Below the pieces are notes generated by a model. The model saw only the letters and a list, made by a program, of their open reading frames with translations, made no database searches and was not told the DNA's origin. 64,000 bases of DNA. It comes from Epilithonimonas xixisoli. GTDB taxonomy: Bacteria > Bacteroidota > Bacteroidia > Flavobacteriales > Weeksellaceae. A program made the translations under genes and the position numbers. The stretch lies in the NCBI RefSeq assembly GCF_004365655.1, contig NZ_SOEO01000002.1, positions 558,001 to 622,000 of the forward strand. The letters are read 5' to 3'. Positions within the stretch are counted from its first letter, which is position 1. Each line of letters opens with the position of its first letter. Below are positions 52,281 through 59,690 of this stretch, piece by piece.

Positions 52281-53480
52281 ATGTTAAAATCCACATTACC
52301 AACTCTTTTTTGTTCGTTCTTTCTTTTATACTCTTGCAATTGGAAAGGACAACCAAGCAAACCCACTTCTCTCGAAGAAAAAGCAAACACCGACTACAAA
52401 CCCGCTTTCGCAGGACAAACCAGAATTACACCTATAAAAACCAAAACAGCTTTCAATGTAGAAGTGCTCAATACTTCACTCGGAAAACCTTGGGGAATTG
52501 TCAATTTGCCCGACGGAAAATTCTTAATTACCGAGAAATCTGGATTTATGAATGTCGTTTCTGCAGATGGAAAGCAAGTTTCGAAAGTTGAAGGTTTCCC
52601 AAAAGTGGATGACAAAGGACAAGGCGGAATGCTGGACGTGGCGTTGGATCCAGATTTTAAGACAAATAATATAATTTTCTTCGTTTTCTCAGAGCCATTT
52701 GAAAACGGAAATCTAACCTCTATCGCAAAAGGAAAATTGTCCGCAGATTTGAAATCAATTTCTGGTGTGAAAGTAATTTTCCGAGCAACACCTTCTTACG
52801 ATGGCGACAAACACTTCGGAAGCCGATTGGTTTTTGACAAAGACGCAAATTTGTTCGTAAGCACGGGCGAAAGATCTGATAAAGAAATGAGAGTTCACGC
52901 TATCAAACCGGATAATTATTTAGGTAAAATTTTAAAAATTACGAAAGACGGAAAACCAGCACCTGGAAATCCTTTCATTGGAAAAGCGGGTTACAAACCT
53001 GAGATTTTTGCTTATGGAATCCGCAGTCCGCAAGGTTTGGCTTTGGATGAAAAAGGACAACTTTGGGACATTGAAATGGGACCAAGAGGTGGTGACGAAA
53101 TCAACCTTATCCAAGCTGGAAAAAACTATGGTTGGGGCGATGTCACTTATGGAATCGAATATACAGGCGCAAAAATCAACAATGGAACTACGCAAAAAGC
53201 TGGAACAGAACAGCCCGTTTACTATTGGGATCCAGTGGTTTCGCCAAGTGGCGTGACTTTCTACACAGGAAATATCGACGAGTGGAAAAACAATCTATTC
53301 ATCGCGTGTTTGAGCGGACAGCACATTAACCGAATTGTTATCAAAGATAATAAAGTGGTTGGTGAAGAACGCTTATTGCTCGATCAAAAAGAAAGATTCC
53401 GAGATGTTCTGAACGGAATGGACGGTAATCTCTACGGAATAACCGATAGCGGAAAACTTTACAAAGTATCTAAAAAATAA
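52281..53480 (+). CDS. PQQ-dependent sugar dehydrogenase-like lipoprotein (GSDH family)
   Basis: 399 residues from the ATG at 52281; the frame continues upstream to 52197 through the BlaI promoter and that part is rejected. Lipobox LYSC (Cys 18). A beta-propeller with GKPWGIVNLPDGKFLITEKSG, FGSRLVFDKDANLFVSTGER, and YGIRSPQGLALDEKGQLWDIEMGPRGGDEINLI, where the conserved His of soluble glucose dehydrogenase (NPQGL...EHGP) is replaced by GPRGG; the catalytic status is therefore unsure. Oxidises aldose sugars in the periplasm in the best-known members. Divergent from blaI. Confidence 0.84.
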   Translation: MLKSTLPTLFCSFFLLYSCNWKGQPSKPTSLEEKANTDYKPAFAGQTRITPIKTKTAFNVEVLNTSLGKPWGIVNLPDGKFLITEKSGFMNVVSADGKQVSKVEGFPKVDDKGQGGMLDVALDPDFKTNNIIFFVFSEPFENGNLTSIAKGKLSADLKSISGVKVIFRATPSYDGDKHFGSRLVFDKDANLFVSTGERSDKEMRVHAIKPDNYLGKILKITKDGKPAPGNPFIGKAGYKPEIFAYGIRSPQGLALDEKGQLWDIEMGPRGGDEINLIQAGKNYGWGDVTYGIEYTGAKINNGTTQKAGTEQPVYYWDPVVSPSGVTFYTGNIDEWKNNLFIACLSGQHINRIVIKDNKVVGEERLLLDQKERFRDVLNGMDGNLYGITDSGKLYKVSKK

Positions 53481-53483
53481 ACC

Positions 53484-53512
53484 TAAAAATCCTGATTCGT
53501 TCAGGATTTTTT
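53484..53512. terminator. Terminator between convergent genes
   Basis: AAAAATCCTGA, loop TTCG (plus T), and TCAGGATTTTTTT. It runs into the tsaB stop codon and can serve both convergent genes. Confidence 0.8.
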
Positions 53513-54187
53513 TATGCGGTCTGCTTTCTTAATACCTTGGAAATCTTTCAGATAAAAAGGTTCGAAATACGCCACATCTTCAAAATCTTTTTGATTGAAT
53601 TTTTCAACAGATTTTTTAATCAAGCCTTTTGCTGATGGATAAATATCAGACTTGAATTCTGCATTTGGAAGACTGAGAATTTCCTGCGCTTTTTTTGCGC
53701 CGTCGCCAATGAACAAAACTTTCTTATCCGCTAATTCAGAAAAGGAATTTTCATCGAGAATTTTAGCTTCAGTTTCCTTAATCATTTCGCCGGAAGTCCC
53801 ATCAAAAAGTGCGGTGTAAACTTCCATTCTTCTGGCGTCAATCAATGGAATAATTAATTCAAAACCTTGATTTAAAAATTCTTCCACCATAGAATCTAAC
53901 GAATTGATGGCAATCAAAGGAAGTTTCAAACCATAGCAAAAACCTTTGGCAGAAGCCGACCCAATTCTAAGACCCGTGTAAGAACCGGGACCTTTTCCCA
54001 GAGAAATCGCATCCAAATCTTTCAAAGAAATTTCTGCGCCTTCCAAAGCCCATTCTACAAAACTGTGAAGGCTTTCGGACTGTTTGTAATTATCGGAAAC
54101 TTCTTCGCAAAGACAAAGGATTTCTTCGCCATCAGAAATGGCAACAGAACAGTTTTTGGACGAGGTTTCTATGTGGAGGATTTTCAT
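53501..54187 (-). CDS. tsaB: tRNA threonylcarbamoyladenosine biosynthesis protein TsaB
   Basis: 228 residues: ILHIETSSKNCSVAISDGEEIL, then LDAISLGKGPGSYTGLRIGSASAKGFCYGLKLPLIAINSL, the classic TsaB block, and PLIDARRMEVYTALF. A TsaD paralogue without the metal site; it forms part of the TsaBDE complex for the t6A37 modification of ANN-decoding tRNAs. A promoter ends 4 bases before the ATG, pointing to a leaderless mRNA. Confidence 0.92.
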   Translation of the reverse strand: MKILHIETSSKNCSVAISDGEEILCLCEEVSDNYKQSESLHSFVEWALEGAEISLKDLDAISLGKGPGSYTGLRIGSASAKGFCYGLKLPLIAINSLDSMVEEFLNQGFELIIPLIDARRMEVYTALFDGTSGEMIKETEAKILDENSFSELADKKVLFIGDGAKKAQEILSLPNAEFKSDIYPSAKGLIKKSVEKFNQKDFEDVAYFEPFYLKDFQGIKKADRIKKS

Positions 54188-54191
54188 TCTG

Positions 54192-54225
54192 CAAATGTAA
54201 GAATTTAGAGAATTACGATTTCAAA
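54192..54225 (-). promoter_or_regulatory. Promoter of tsaB
   Basis: Minus strand TTTG (54222-54225), a 22-base spacer, and TACATTTG (54192-54199), 4 bases before the ATG at 54187. The -33 box lies in the last codons of the upstream gene. Confidence 0.55.
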
Positions 54226-54644
54226 GTCACACTCTGCCTACTCCACAATTTCCAACTCCCTTTTTGTCGAATCCAGATTTCGAGGACGGAAAGTTTCATT
54301 TCGAAGATTTCATTTTTGTAAAGTCCTTTCACAGCAATGATTCTTCTGATATTTGCGAATTTACTTGTGACTTTAATTTCTTTCAATTCGGTTTGATTGA
54401 CGGATTGATATTTCACTTTTCCGGACTCGAAATCTTTTTTGAAATCCTGATAATTCTGAACCCAACCGTTTGAATGTCCAAACGAAACATCATCAGAAAA
54501 CAAAGTCAGAATTTTTGAATCGTTTTTCTGCATCAAAGAATCAAGCTTTAAAATTTGAGAGATTAACGCATTTTCTTGTTTTGAATAACTCTGTGAAAAT
54601 CCAAAAACAAAAGTGAATAAAAATAAAAATGACAACAATTTCAT
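54213..54644 (-). CDS. Secreted NTF2-like (DUF4440) protein
   Basis: 143 residues with a signal peptide ending GFSQ. The mature part follows the SnoaL/DUF4440 cone fold: ALISQILKLDSLMQKNDSKILTLFSDDVSFGHSNGWVQNYQDFKKDF, then VKYQSVNQTELKEIKV, and the end VLEIWIRQKGSWKLWSRQSVTL. Such proteins bind small molecules or are enzymes of unknown type. It begins 6 bases after the stop of the short-chain dehydrogenase gene, so the two are likely co-transcribed. Confidence 0.82.
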   Translation of the reverse strand: MKLLSFLFLFTFVFGFSQSYSKQENALISQILKLDSLMQKNDSKILTLFSDDVSFGHSNGWVQNYQDFKKDFESGKVKYQSVNQTELKEIKVTSKFANIRRIIAVKGLYKNEIFEMKLSVLEIWIRQKGSWKLWSRQSVTLKS

Positions 54645-54650
54645 CTTAAA

Positions 54651-55403
54651 CTAAACATTTCGGTAAATCGTTCTAGGTTCTGCCTGCGCTTTTGGATAAA
54701 TTGTGAATTCAGCAATGGAAACACGCTCTGGAACATTGATACAATAAGCAATCGCATCAGCAATATCCTCTGCCTTCAAAGCTTCATAACCAGCGTAAAC
54801 TGTTGAAGCTCTTTCTGCATCACCTTTAAATCTTATTTTAGAGAAATCCGTTGCAACGGCACCAGGCTGAATAGTCGTGACACGGATTCCGAATTCTGTC
54901 AGCTCAATTCTCATTCCTTCAGAAATCACATCAACCGCTTTTTTGGAAGCACAATAAACGACACCGTTTGCATAAGTTTGCCTAGCAGCAACTGAGCTGA
55001 TATTGATGATTTGTCCGTTATGTTTTTCTTTCATCAATTTGATGATTGGCTGAGAAACGTAAAGCAAACCCTTTATATTGCCGTCCATCATTGCGTTCCA
55101 GTCATCCGGATTTCCGTCTGCGATAGAATCTAATCCGTGGGCATTTCCAGCGTTATTAATTAGAACATCGGTATTTTTCCAATTTTCTGGAAGTGAATTG
55201 ATGGCTTCAAAAACTTCGTCAGAATTTCGGACATCAAAACTTAATGTGAAAACTTCGGTTTCCTTAGACAATTCTAACTTCAATTCTTCAAGAACGGTTT
55301 TATTTCTTCCGCAGAGAATGATTCTATTTTTTTGATTTGCTAAAAGAATTGCAGTAGCTTTTCCTATGCCGGAAGTAGCTCCGGTGATGAATATTGTTTT
55401 CAA
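54651..55403 (-). CDS. Short-chain dehydrogenase/reductase (SDR)
   Basis: 250 residues, start codon TTG (an in-frame stop lies three codons upstream, and no ATG gives the full nucleotide-binding strand). TGATSGIGKATA for NAD(P), VLINNAGNAHG, the catalytic SSVAARQTYANGVVYCASKKA with Ser, Tyr and Lys, and PGAVATDFSKIRF. The basic residue after the first strand (CGRNK) suggests NADPH. It resembles YdfG-like 3-hydroxy acid dehydrogenases acting on serine or similar hydroxy acids; the substrate is not proven here. Confidence 0.88.
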   Translation of the reverse strand: MKTIFITGATSGIGKATAILLANQKNRIILCGRNKTVLEELKLELSKETEVFTLSFDVRNSDEVFEAINSLPENWKNTDVLINNAGNAHGLDSIADGNPDDWNAMMDGNIKGLLYVSQPIIKLMKEKHNGQIINISSVAARQTYANGVVYCASKKAVDVISEGMRIELTEFGIRVTTIQPGAVATDFSKIRFKGDAERASTVYAGYEALKAEDIADAIAYCINVPERVSIAEFTIYPKAQAEPRTIYRNV

Positions 55404-55466
55404 ATTACTTTAGATTTAAAGAACAAAATTAACGCAAAGTCCCAAGTATTTTTGAATCTGAACCTA

Positions 55467-55498
55467 AAAAAAGTCGCAAATAAAACTTTGCGACTTTT
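55467..55498 (-). terminator. Terminator of msrB
   Basis: A perfect 12-base stem (AAAAGTCGCAAA at 55469-55480 with 55487-55498), 6-base loop, followed on the minus strand by seven T. The arm words (AAAGTCGCAAA, TTTGCGAC) recur in the palindromic repeat near 22978, so the terminator may derive from the dispersed element. Confidence 0.75.
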
Positions 55499-55540
55499 AA
55501 CAATATTTTTTAAAGACTTTTTGTGCCTTTGCGATAAATC

Positions 55541-56083
55541 CTATTTTTTGCTGTCAGCTTGAAAATCCAAACTTACAGAATTCATACAATATCGTGTTCC
55601 AGTCGGTGGCGGACCATCATTAAAAACGTGACCCAAATGCGAGTCGCATCGTTTGCAAAGAACTTCGATTCTTTCCATTCCGTGGGTGGAATCTCGTTTG
55701 TAGCTCACGCCTTCTTTGTCAGCTTCGAAGAAACTTGGCCAGCCACAAGTGCTTGCAAATTTGGAACTTGAACGGAACAAATGATTGCCACAAACTGCGC
55801 AGTAATATTCGCCGAGTTCATCAAATTCATTGTATTTTCCGGTGAAAGGATATTCTGTATTGGCTTCTCTTGCGATGGCGTAAACCTCGGCGGGAAGGAT
55901 TTTTTTCCATTCTTCGTTGGAAACATTCAATTTAGTTCTATCGGTTCTTGAATAGTAAGGATTGTTGGCGTGTGTATTATCTTCCATTGTCTTTTGTTGT
56001 GGTTGTTTGGTTAAATCAACTTTTTTCTGCGTGCATTGTTGCAAAAATGAGGTCATTAATATTAAAAAAAATACATTTTTCAT
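55541..56083 (-). CDS. msrB: Peptide-methionine (R)-S-oxide reductase, lipoprotein form
   Basis: 180 residues from the ATG at 56083; an extension to 56125 lacks conservation and pushes the signal peptide inward. Lipobox FLQQC (Cys 17). MsrB domain: YPFTGKYNEFDELGEYYCAVCG, CGWPSFF, VLCKRCDSHLGHVFNDGP, and the catalytic RYCMNSVSLDF. The two CxxC pairs bind zinc. It repairs methionine R-sulfoxide in periplasmic or outer-membrane proteins. The lipoprotein signal marks it as an envelope form. Confidence 0.9.
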   Translation of the reverse strand: MKNVFFLILMTSFLQQCTQKKVDLTKQPQQKTMEDNTHANNPYYSRTDRTKLNVSNEEWKKILPAEVYAIAREANTEYPFTGKYNEFDELGEYYCAVCGNHLFRSSSKFASTCGWPSFFEADKEGVSYKRDSTHGMERIEVLCKRCDSHLGHVFNDGPPPTGTRYCMNSVSLDFQADSKK

Positions 56084-56131
56084 TATTGTAAATTTACGAA
56101 ATCTATTAGAAGATTCCATTATCATAAGGTA

Positions 56132-57490
56132 TTAAACAAACGCACTCATTCCCGTAATCGAACGGCCGACAATCAACGAATTGATTTCTTTGGTTCCTTC
56201 ATAAGAATAAATAGCTTCCGCATCGGCTACAAATCTGGCAACATCGTGTTCGAGCAGAATTCCGTTTCCGCCCATCACTTCTCTCGCTTGTGCAACAACA
56301 TCACGCGTTCTAAGGCTACAAAATACTTTTGCCAAAGAAGCGTGTTCGTCTTTCAAAATATCTTGGTCTTGCATTTCCGAAAGCCTGAAAACCAAAGTCT
56401 GCATCGCCGTCAGATTGGACAACATTTCCACCAAATGTCCTTGAATTAATTGGAAAGAAGCAATTGGTTTTCCGAATTGTTCACGTTTTCTGGTGTAATC
56501 CAAAGCGCTTTCATAAGCACCTCTCGCACAGCCTGTCGCCATCCAGGCAACTCCAGCTCTCGTCATTTGAAGCACTTTTGCGGTGTCTTTGAAACTGTTG
56601 GCGTGCTCCATTTTTTGAGAATCGGCAACGAAGCAATCCTTCATCGTAATCAATCCGTTTTGCACAATTCTGAGCGCCATTTTCCCTCGGATTTTTTCAA
56701 CGGAGAATCCAGCGGTGTCTTTTTCAACAATGAAACCTTTGACCTGATTGTCATCTAAATCTCTTGCCCAAATAATAATCACATCAGCAAAAGTTGCATT
56801 TCCAATCCATTTTTTCTGTCCGTTCAGAATCCAACCACCTTTTACTTTTTTACAAGTTGTTGTCAATCCACCTGCTGCGCCCGAACCAACTTCAGGCTCC
56901 GTCAATCCAAATGCGCCAATCAAATCGAATTGTTGCATTCCGGGAAGGTATTTTTGTTTCTGTTCTTCGGAACCGCACATATAAATTGAACCCATCGATA
57001 ATCCGGATTGAACACCGAAAAATGTTGCCAATGACGCATCGACTCTGGCAATTTCCATTGCTATAACGCCTTCCATCAAGAAAGGTAAATTCGGGCAACC
57101 ATAACCTTCATAAGTGACACCACAGAGATTTAGTTTTTTGAATTTTGGGATAAGCTCGTGCGGGAAATCGTCTGTCAGCCAATATCTGTTGACCAAAGGT
57201 TTGGCTTCTTTTTCCATAAACTCACGTACTTTTAGTTGAATCGCTCTTTGCTCGTCTGTCAGTTTCAAATGCAGTTCATAAAAGTCACCGTTGATTGGTG
57301 GTAATTCTCTTTTCTTTCCTGATGAGTCCAGCATTTTGGTCAAACTGTTCAATTGATTTTTATCGAGTTTTGAAAACTGATGCATCAATTTTGGAAGGTC
57401 GACTTTTTGTGAGATTTGGGACAGTTGGTCTATGTCGATATTTTTTAAAAGGTTGAAAACGCCTTTAATCTTGGAGATTGTACTGTTCAT
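56132..57490 (-). CDS. Acyl-CoA dehydrogenase, glutaryl-CoA dehydrogenase-like
   Basis: 452 residues. After an unusual N-terminal 55-residue helical extension comes the standard fold: LTDEQRAIQLKVREFM, FFGVQSGLSMGSIYMCGSEEQKQKYLP, IGAFGLTEPEVGSGAAGGLTTT, and the C-terminal GNGILLEHDVARFVADAEAIYSYEGTKEINSLIVGRSITG, where Glu of YEGT is the expected catalytic base. The middle part resembles glutaryl-CoA dehydrogenases most. FAD enzyme of the cytoplasm, oxidising a short or dicarboxylic acyl-CoA. No electron-transfer flavoprotein gene is near. Confidence 0.87.
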   Translation of the reverse strand: MNSTISKIKGVFNLLKNIDIDQLSQISQKVDLPKLMHQFSKLDKNQLNSLTKMLDSSGKKRELPPINGDFYELHLKLTDEQRAIQLKVREFMEKEAKPLVNRYWLTDDFPHELIPKFKKLNLCGVTYEGYGCPNLPFLMEGVIAMEIARVDASLATFFGVQSGLSMGSIYMCGSEEQKQKYLPGMQQFDLIGAFGLTEPEVGSGAAGGLTTTCKKVKGGWILNGQKKWIGNATFADVIIIWARDLDDNQVKGFIVEKDTAGFSVEKIRGKMALRIVQNGLITMKDCFVADSQKMEHANSFKDTAKVLQMTRAGVAWMATGCARGAYESALDYTRKREQFGKPIASFQLIQGHLVEMLSNLTAMQTLVFRLSEMQDQDILKDEHASLAKVFCSLRTRDVVAQAREVMGGNGILLEHDVARFVADAEAIYSYEGTKEINSLIVGRSITGMSAFV

Positions 57491-57722
57491 AGATTTTGTT
57501 TTTCTAATTAATGCAATTAATATTCCTAAAAAGAACTTACAATTCTGTTTTTATCACTTTTTCTTTGAAAATCTATTTTACAAAACACTCATTTTCAATA
57601 TTTTAAAATCGTAGCTGATTTACAATTAGTTTCGGATTGATTTGCGGAATTACTTTCATTTTAATTATCAATTTTGGTAAAGAAGGTTTCAAATAATTGA
57701 CAAAACTTGATTTGGAAACGAA

Positions 57723-57803
57723 TCCCGCAGCCCGGCTTGAGTGGACTCTTCGAGAACCTCAGAGTGACAAATTGGGAACGGAAGACGGAAATAGCTGCCC
57801 AAA
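57723..57803 (+). ncRNA. Structured RNA element, family A copy 2, in the 5' region of the DUF4349 gene
   Basis: P1 GCAGC/GCTGC (57727-57731 with 57794-57798), P2 CCGGCTT/AAGACGG (57732-57738 with 57782-57788), and the five-base bulge AAATA match copy 1 at 13013 in order and length. The P2 mismatch is G-A here and A-G there. The tip helix is quite different: ACTCT/AGAGT (57745-57749 with 57761-57765) within a dispersed repeat found again at 59195-59219. It ends about 32 bases before the next ATG. Apart from this element the 57491-57835 gap shows nothing recognisable. Confidence 0.6.
57744..57768 (+). repeat. Dispersed palindromic repeat, copy 1 (inside the RNA element)
   Basis: Shares the 11-base loop TCGAGAACCTC and flanking bases with the copy at 59195-59219. 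The stem is CTCT/AGAG here and GTCT/AGAC there, one compensatory change. It forms the apical hairpin of the family A element, where copy 1 of that element has an unrelated helix. Confidence 0.6.
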
Positions 57804-57835
57804 ATTTAAAATTTAATCTCTAAAAATAATCTATT

Positions 57836-58720
57836 ATGAAAACCAAAATCTTATCAATCAGTTTACTTACTTTACTTTTAATTGGATGTAAAAAGGGAGA
57901 ATACGCGGAATCTGCTTATGCAACTGCAGATAGCGTGGCGGTTGTTTCTGACAATGTTTCTGTGGCTGCGACTCAACAAATCGAAGGCAAACAATTTGTG
58001 AAAACGGCGGAAGTGGATATGGAAGTGAAGGATGTGTATGGCGCGACGATATCAATCGAGAAACATTTGATTTCTCTTGGTGGATTTGTGACGCGAAGCC
58101 GAATGGAAGCACAGACTTTGTCTGAAAACACTTATAATATTTCTGATGAATCATCGATGTTGATTAGGAAATTTCAGAATAAGAATAGAATGCAAGTGAG
58201 AGTTCCGACTGAGAAATTGGGTGATTTTTTGGATTTCATTAATGATAAAAAAGTGTTTTTGAATTCCAGAATTATTTCTGCTGAAGATATGACTGCAAAT
58301 ATCAAATTGTCTAAAATGGAAGCGGAAAGACAAGCGAAAACCAGTTCGAACATTTCTCAATTGAAAGTTGGAAAAGATAAAGTGAAACTTGATGATGAAA
58401 ATATGTCTCAAGCGAATTCTCAAAAATATTCTGATGAAATTCTGGTCGACCAACTGAAATATTCTACTGTAGATATTTACATCAAAGAACCAAGCACGAG
58501 TGTTGCGAAAATCCCGATTGTCAATACCAAAAATATTGATAACGAGTACAAATACAATTTCTTCTTTGATGTAAAAAATGCTTTTGTGGAAGGCTTTTAT
58601 CTGATTCAGCAGATTTTTGTTTTTCTAATTTCCATTTGGCCAATTGTTTTGCTTGGAGGTTTGGTGTTTTATTTTTGGAGAAGGAGAAAACCACTTGCTA
58701 AAACCGATTTTGAGAAGTAA
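57836..58720 (+). CDS. DUF4349 lipoprotein
   Basis: 294 residues: lipobox LIGC (Cys 18), the DUF4349 domain (FVKTAEVDMEVKDVYGATISIEKHLISLGGFVTRS, then RMQVRVPTEKLGDFLDFIND and a helical coiled stretch with LSKMEAERQAKTSSN), and a membrane helix near the C-terminus (IFVFLISIWPIVLLGGLVFYFW) followed by a basic tail RRRKP. DUF4349 proteins are envelope proteins of unknown function. Preceded by a structured RNA element and followed by the palindrome at 58727. Confidence 0.86.
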   Translation: MKTKILSISLLTLLLIGCKKGEYAESAYATADSVAVVSDNVSVAATQQIEGKQFVKTAEVDMEVKDVYGATISIEKHLISLGGFVTRSRMEAQTLSENTYNISDESSMLIRKFQNKNRMQVRVPTEKLGDFLDFINDKKVFLNSRIISAEDMTANIKLSKMEAERQAKTSSNISQLKVGKDKVKLDDENMSQANSQKYSDEILVDQLKYSTVDIYIKEPSTSVAKIPIVNTKNIDNEYKYNFFFDVKNAFVEGFYLIQQIFVFLISIWPIVLLGGLVFYFWRRRKPLAKTDFEK

Positions 58721-58726
58721 TTTTTG

Positions 58727-58779
58727 AACCGCAAAAGGCATAAAAGAAAAATGACAAAACTTTTGTGCCTTTTGTGGTT
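58727..58779. repeat. Palindromic repeat between the DUF4349 and Cys-rich genes
   Basis: AACCGCAAAAGGCATAAAAG (58727-58746) faces CTTTTGTGCCTTTTGTGGTT (58760-58779). Eighteen of 20 positions are complementary and the other two would be G-U pairs in RNA, so a 20-pair hairpin can form. It may end the DUF4349 transcript, but its right arm also carries the -33 box of the next promoter. Confidence 0.7.
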
Positions 58780-58800
58780 AATTTAAATTTCCTAATTTTG
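58771..58800 (+). promoter_or_regulatory. Promoter of the Cys-rich gene and probable metal cluster
   Basis: TTTG (58771-58774), an 18-base spacer and TAATTTTG (58793-58800), both full consensus. The ATG at 58808 is 7 bases on, so the mRNA is leaderless or nearly so. The -33 box lies in the palindrome arm. Confidence 0.65.
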
Positions 58801-58807
58801 CAAAACG

Positions 58808-59179
58808 ATGTTGAGAAAACTGCAACTTTTTTTTATGATTTTCTGTTTGGGAATTTTTGTATTTCCGAAGCAGAGTTTCAATGCGCAAGTTGCTCAGAGT
58901 TCTTGTTGTGAATCTCAATCCAATAATTCTGACTGTTGCGAGAAAGAAGATGCGTCTTCCAAATCTTGCAATCACGATTCGAAAAAGGAAAAAGATTGCA
59001 AAGACAATTGCACGACTTGCAAAACCTGCAGTTCCGGATTCGTGTTTTCTGTTGTTTTGAATAACTTCGACAACAAACTGAGAACGCCAATTTTCCAAAT
59101 CGAAAATCAATATTCTTATTATTCTCAATCGCCATTAGCGCGAGCATTCATTATTTGGCAACCGCCGAAGCTTGGTTAA
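58808..59179 (+). CDS. Secreted Cys-rich protein, putative metal-binding
   Basis: 123 residues with a signal peptide (about 1-26, ending FNAQ). The mature first half is packed with Cys: SSCCESQ, SDCCEKED, SKSCNHD, KDCKDNCTTCKTCSSG, ten or more Cys with His and acidic residues in about 45 positions. The second half is ordinary and ends FIIWQPPKLG. Cys pairs of this sort suggest binding of a soft metal ion (copper, zinc or similar), and the neighbouring HMA genes support that. Not a known metallothionein. It is the first gene of the cluster. Confidence 0.72.
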   Translation: MLRKLQLFFMIFCLGIFVFPKQSFNAQVAQSSCCESQSNNSDCCEKEDASSKSCNHDSKKEKDCKDNCTTCKTCSSGFVFSVVLNNFDNKLRTPIFQIENQYSYYSQSPLARAFIIWQPPKLG

Positions 59180-59194
59180 TTTTTTTTATTTAAA

Positions 59195-59219
59195 TGTCTT
59201 CGAGAACCTCAGACTGACA
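59195..59219. repeat. Dispersed palindromic repeat, copy 2
   Basis: GTCT (59196-59199) pairs with AGAC (59211-59214) around TCGAGAACCTC, the same loop as at 57744-57768. The reverse strand reads like the common GTCAxxCTGAGxxxxTCGAAGAC intergenic repeat of many bacteria. It lies between the Cys-rich and HMA genes. Confidence 0.6.
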
Positions 59220-59276
59220 ATACTGTCGATGATTTTTGAAAAGGCTTTATCATTAAACAAATTAAAATTAATCAAA

Positions 59277-59669
59277 ATGAATTCTATTATAAAATCAGGG
59301 ATTATATTCCTTTCTATATTTCTATTTTCAAATTTTTCTGCACAGACGAAAACCTTCAAAGCAAAAGTGGAAGGCAACTGCGGAATGTGCAAAGACCGTA
59401 TCGAAACGGCTGTTAAAGCTAATAAAAACGTAAGTTCTGCCAACTGGAGTATGAGCAAAAAAGTCTTGACTGTAAGCTATGACGCTTCCAAAACAGACAA
59501 AAAATCTATCCTGAAAAGCGTAGCCGATGTTGGTCACGACAACGAAATGTACCGTACGTCCAGCAAAGTCTATGAAGATTTGGAAGTTTGTTGTCAGTAC
59601 GACCGTCCGGACAACAGTAAAAAGTTGGCGAAAAATTGCGACCCAAAACAAGTTTGCGAACTTAAATAA
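59277..59669 (+). CDS. Secreted heavy-metal-associated (HMA) domain protein
   Basis: 130 residues from the ATG at 59277; a longer frame to 59172 is unlike a signal peptide. Signal peptide ending NFSAQ, then an HMA (ferredoxin-like) domain with the metal site GNCGMC (C35 and C38), SSANWSMSKKVLTVSYD, and a distal VGHDNEMYRTSSKVYEDLEVCCQY with a conserved Cys pair. The same domain, with the same distal Cys pair, starts the TonB receptor encoded next. It probably carries a soft metal ion in the periplasm. No transporter ATPase is in the window. Confidence 0.85.
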   Translation: MNSIIKSGIIFLSIFLFSNFSAQTKTFKAKVEGNCGMCKDRIETAVKANKNVSSANWSMSKKVLTVSYDASKTDKKSILKSVADVGHDNEMYRTSSKVYEDLEVCCQYDRPDNSKKLAKNCDPKQVCELK

Positions 59670-59690
59670 TCCATTCAAAATTTTTTGACG

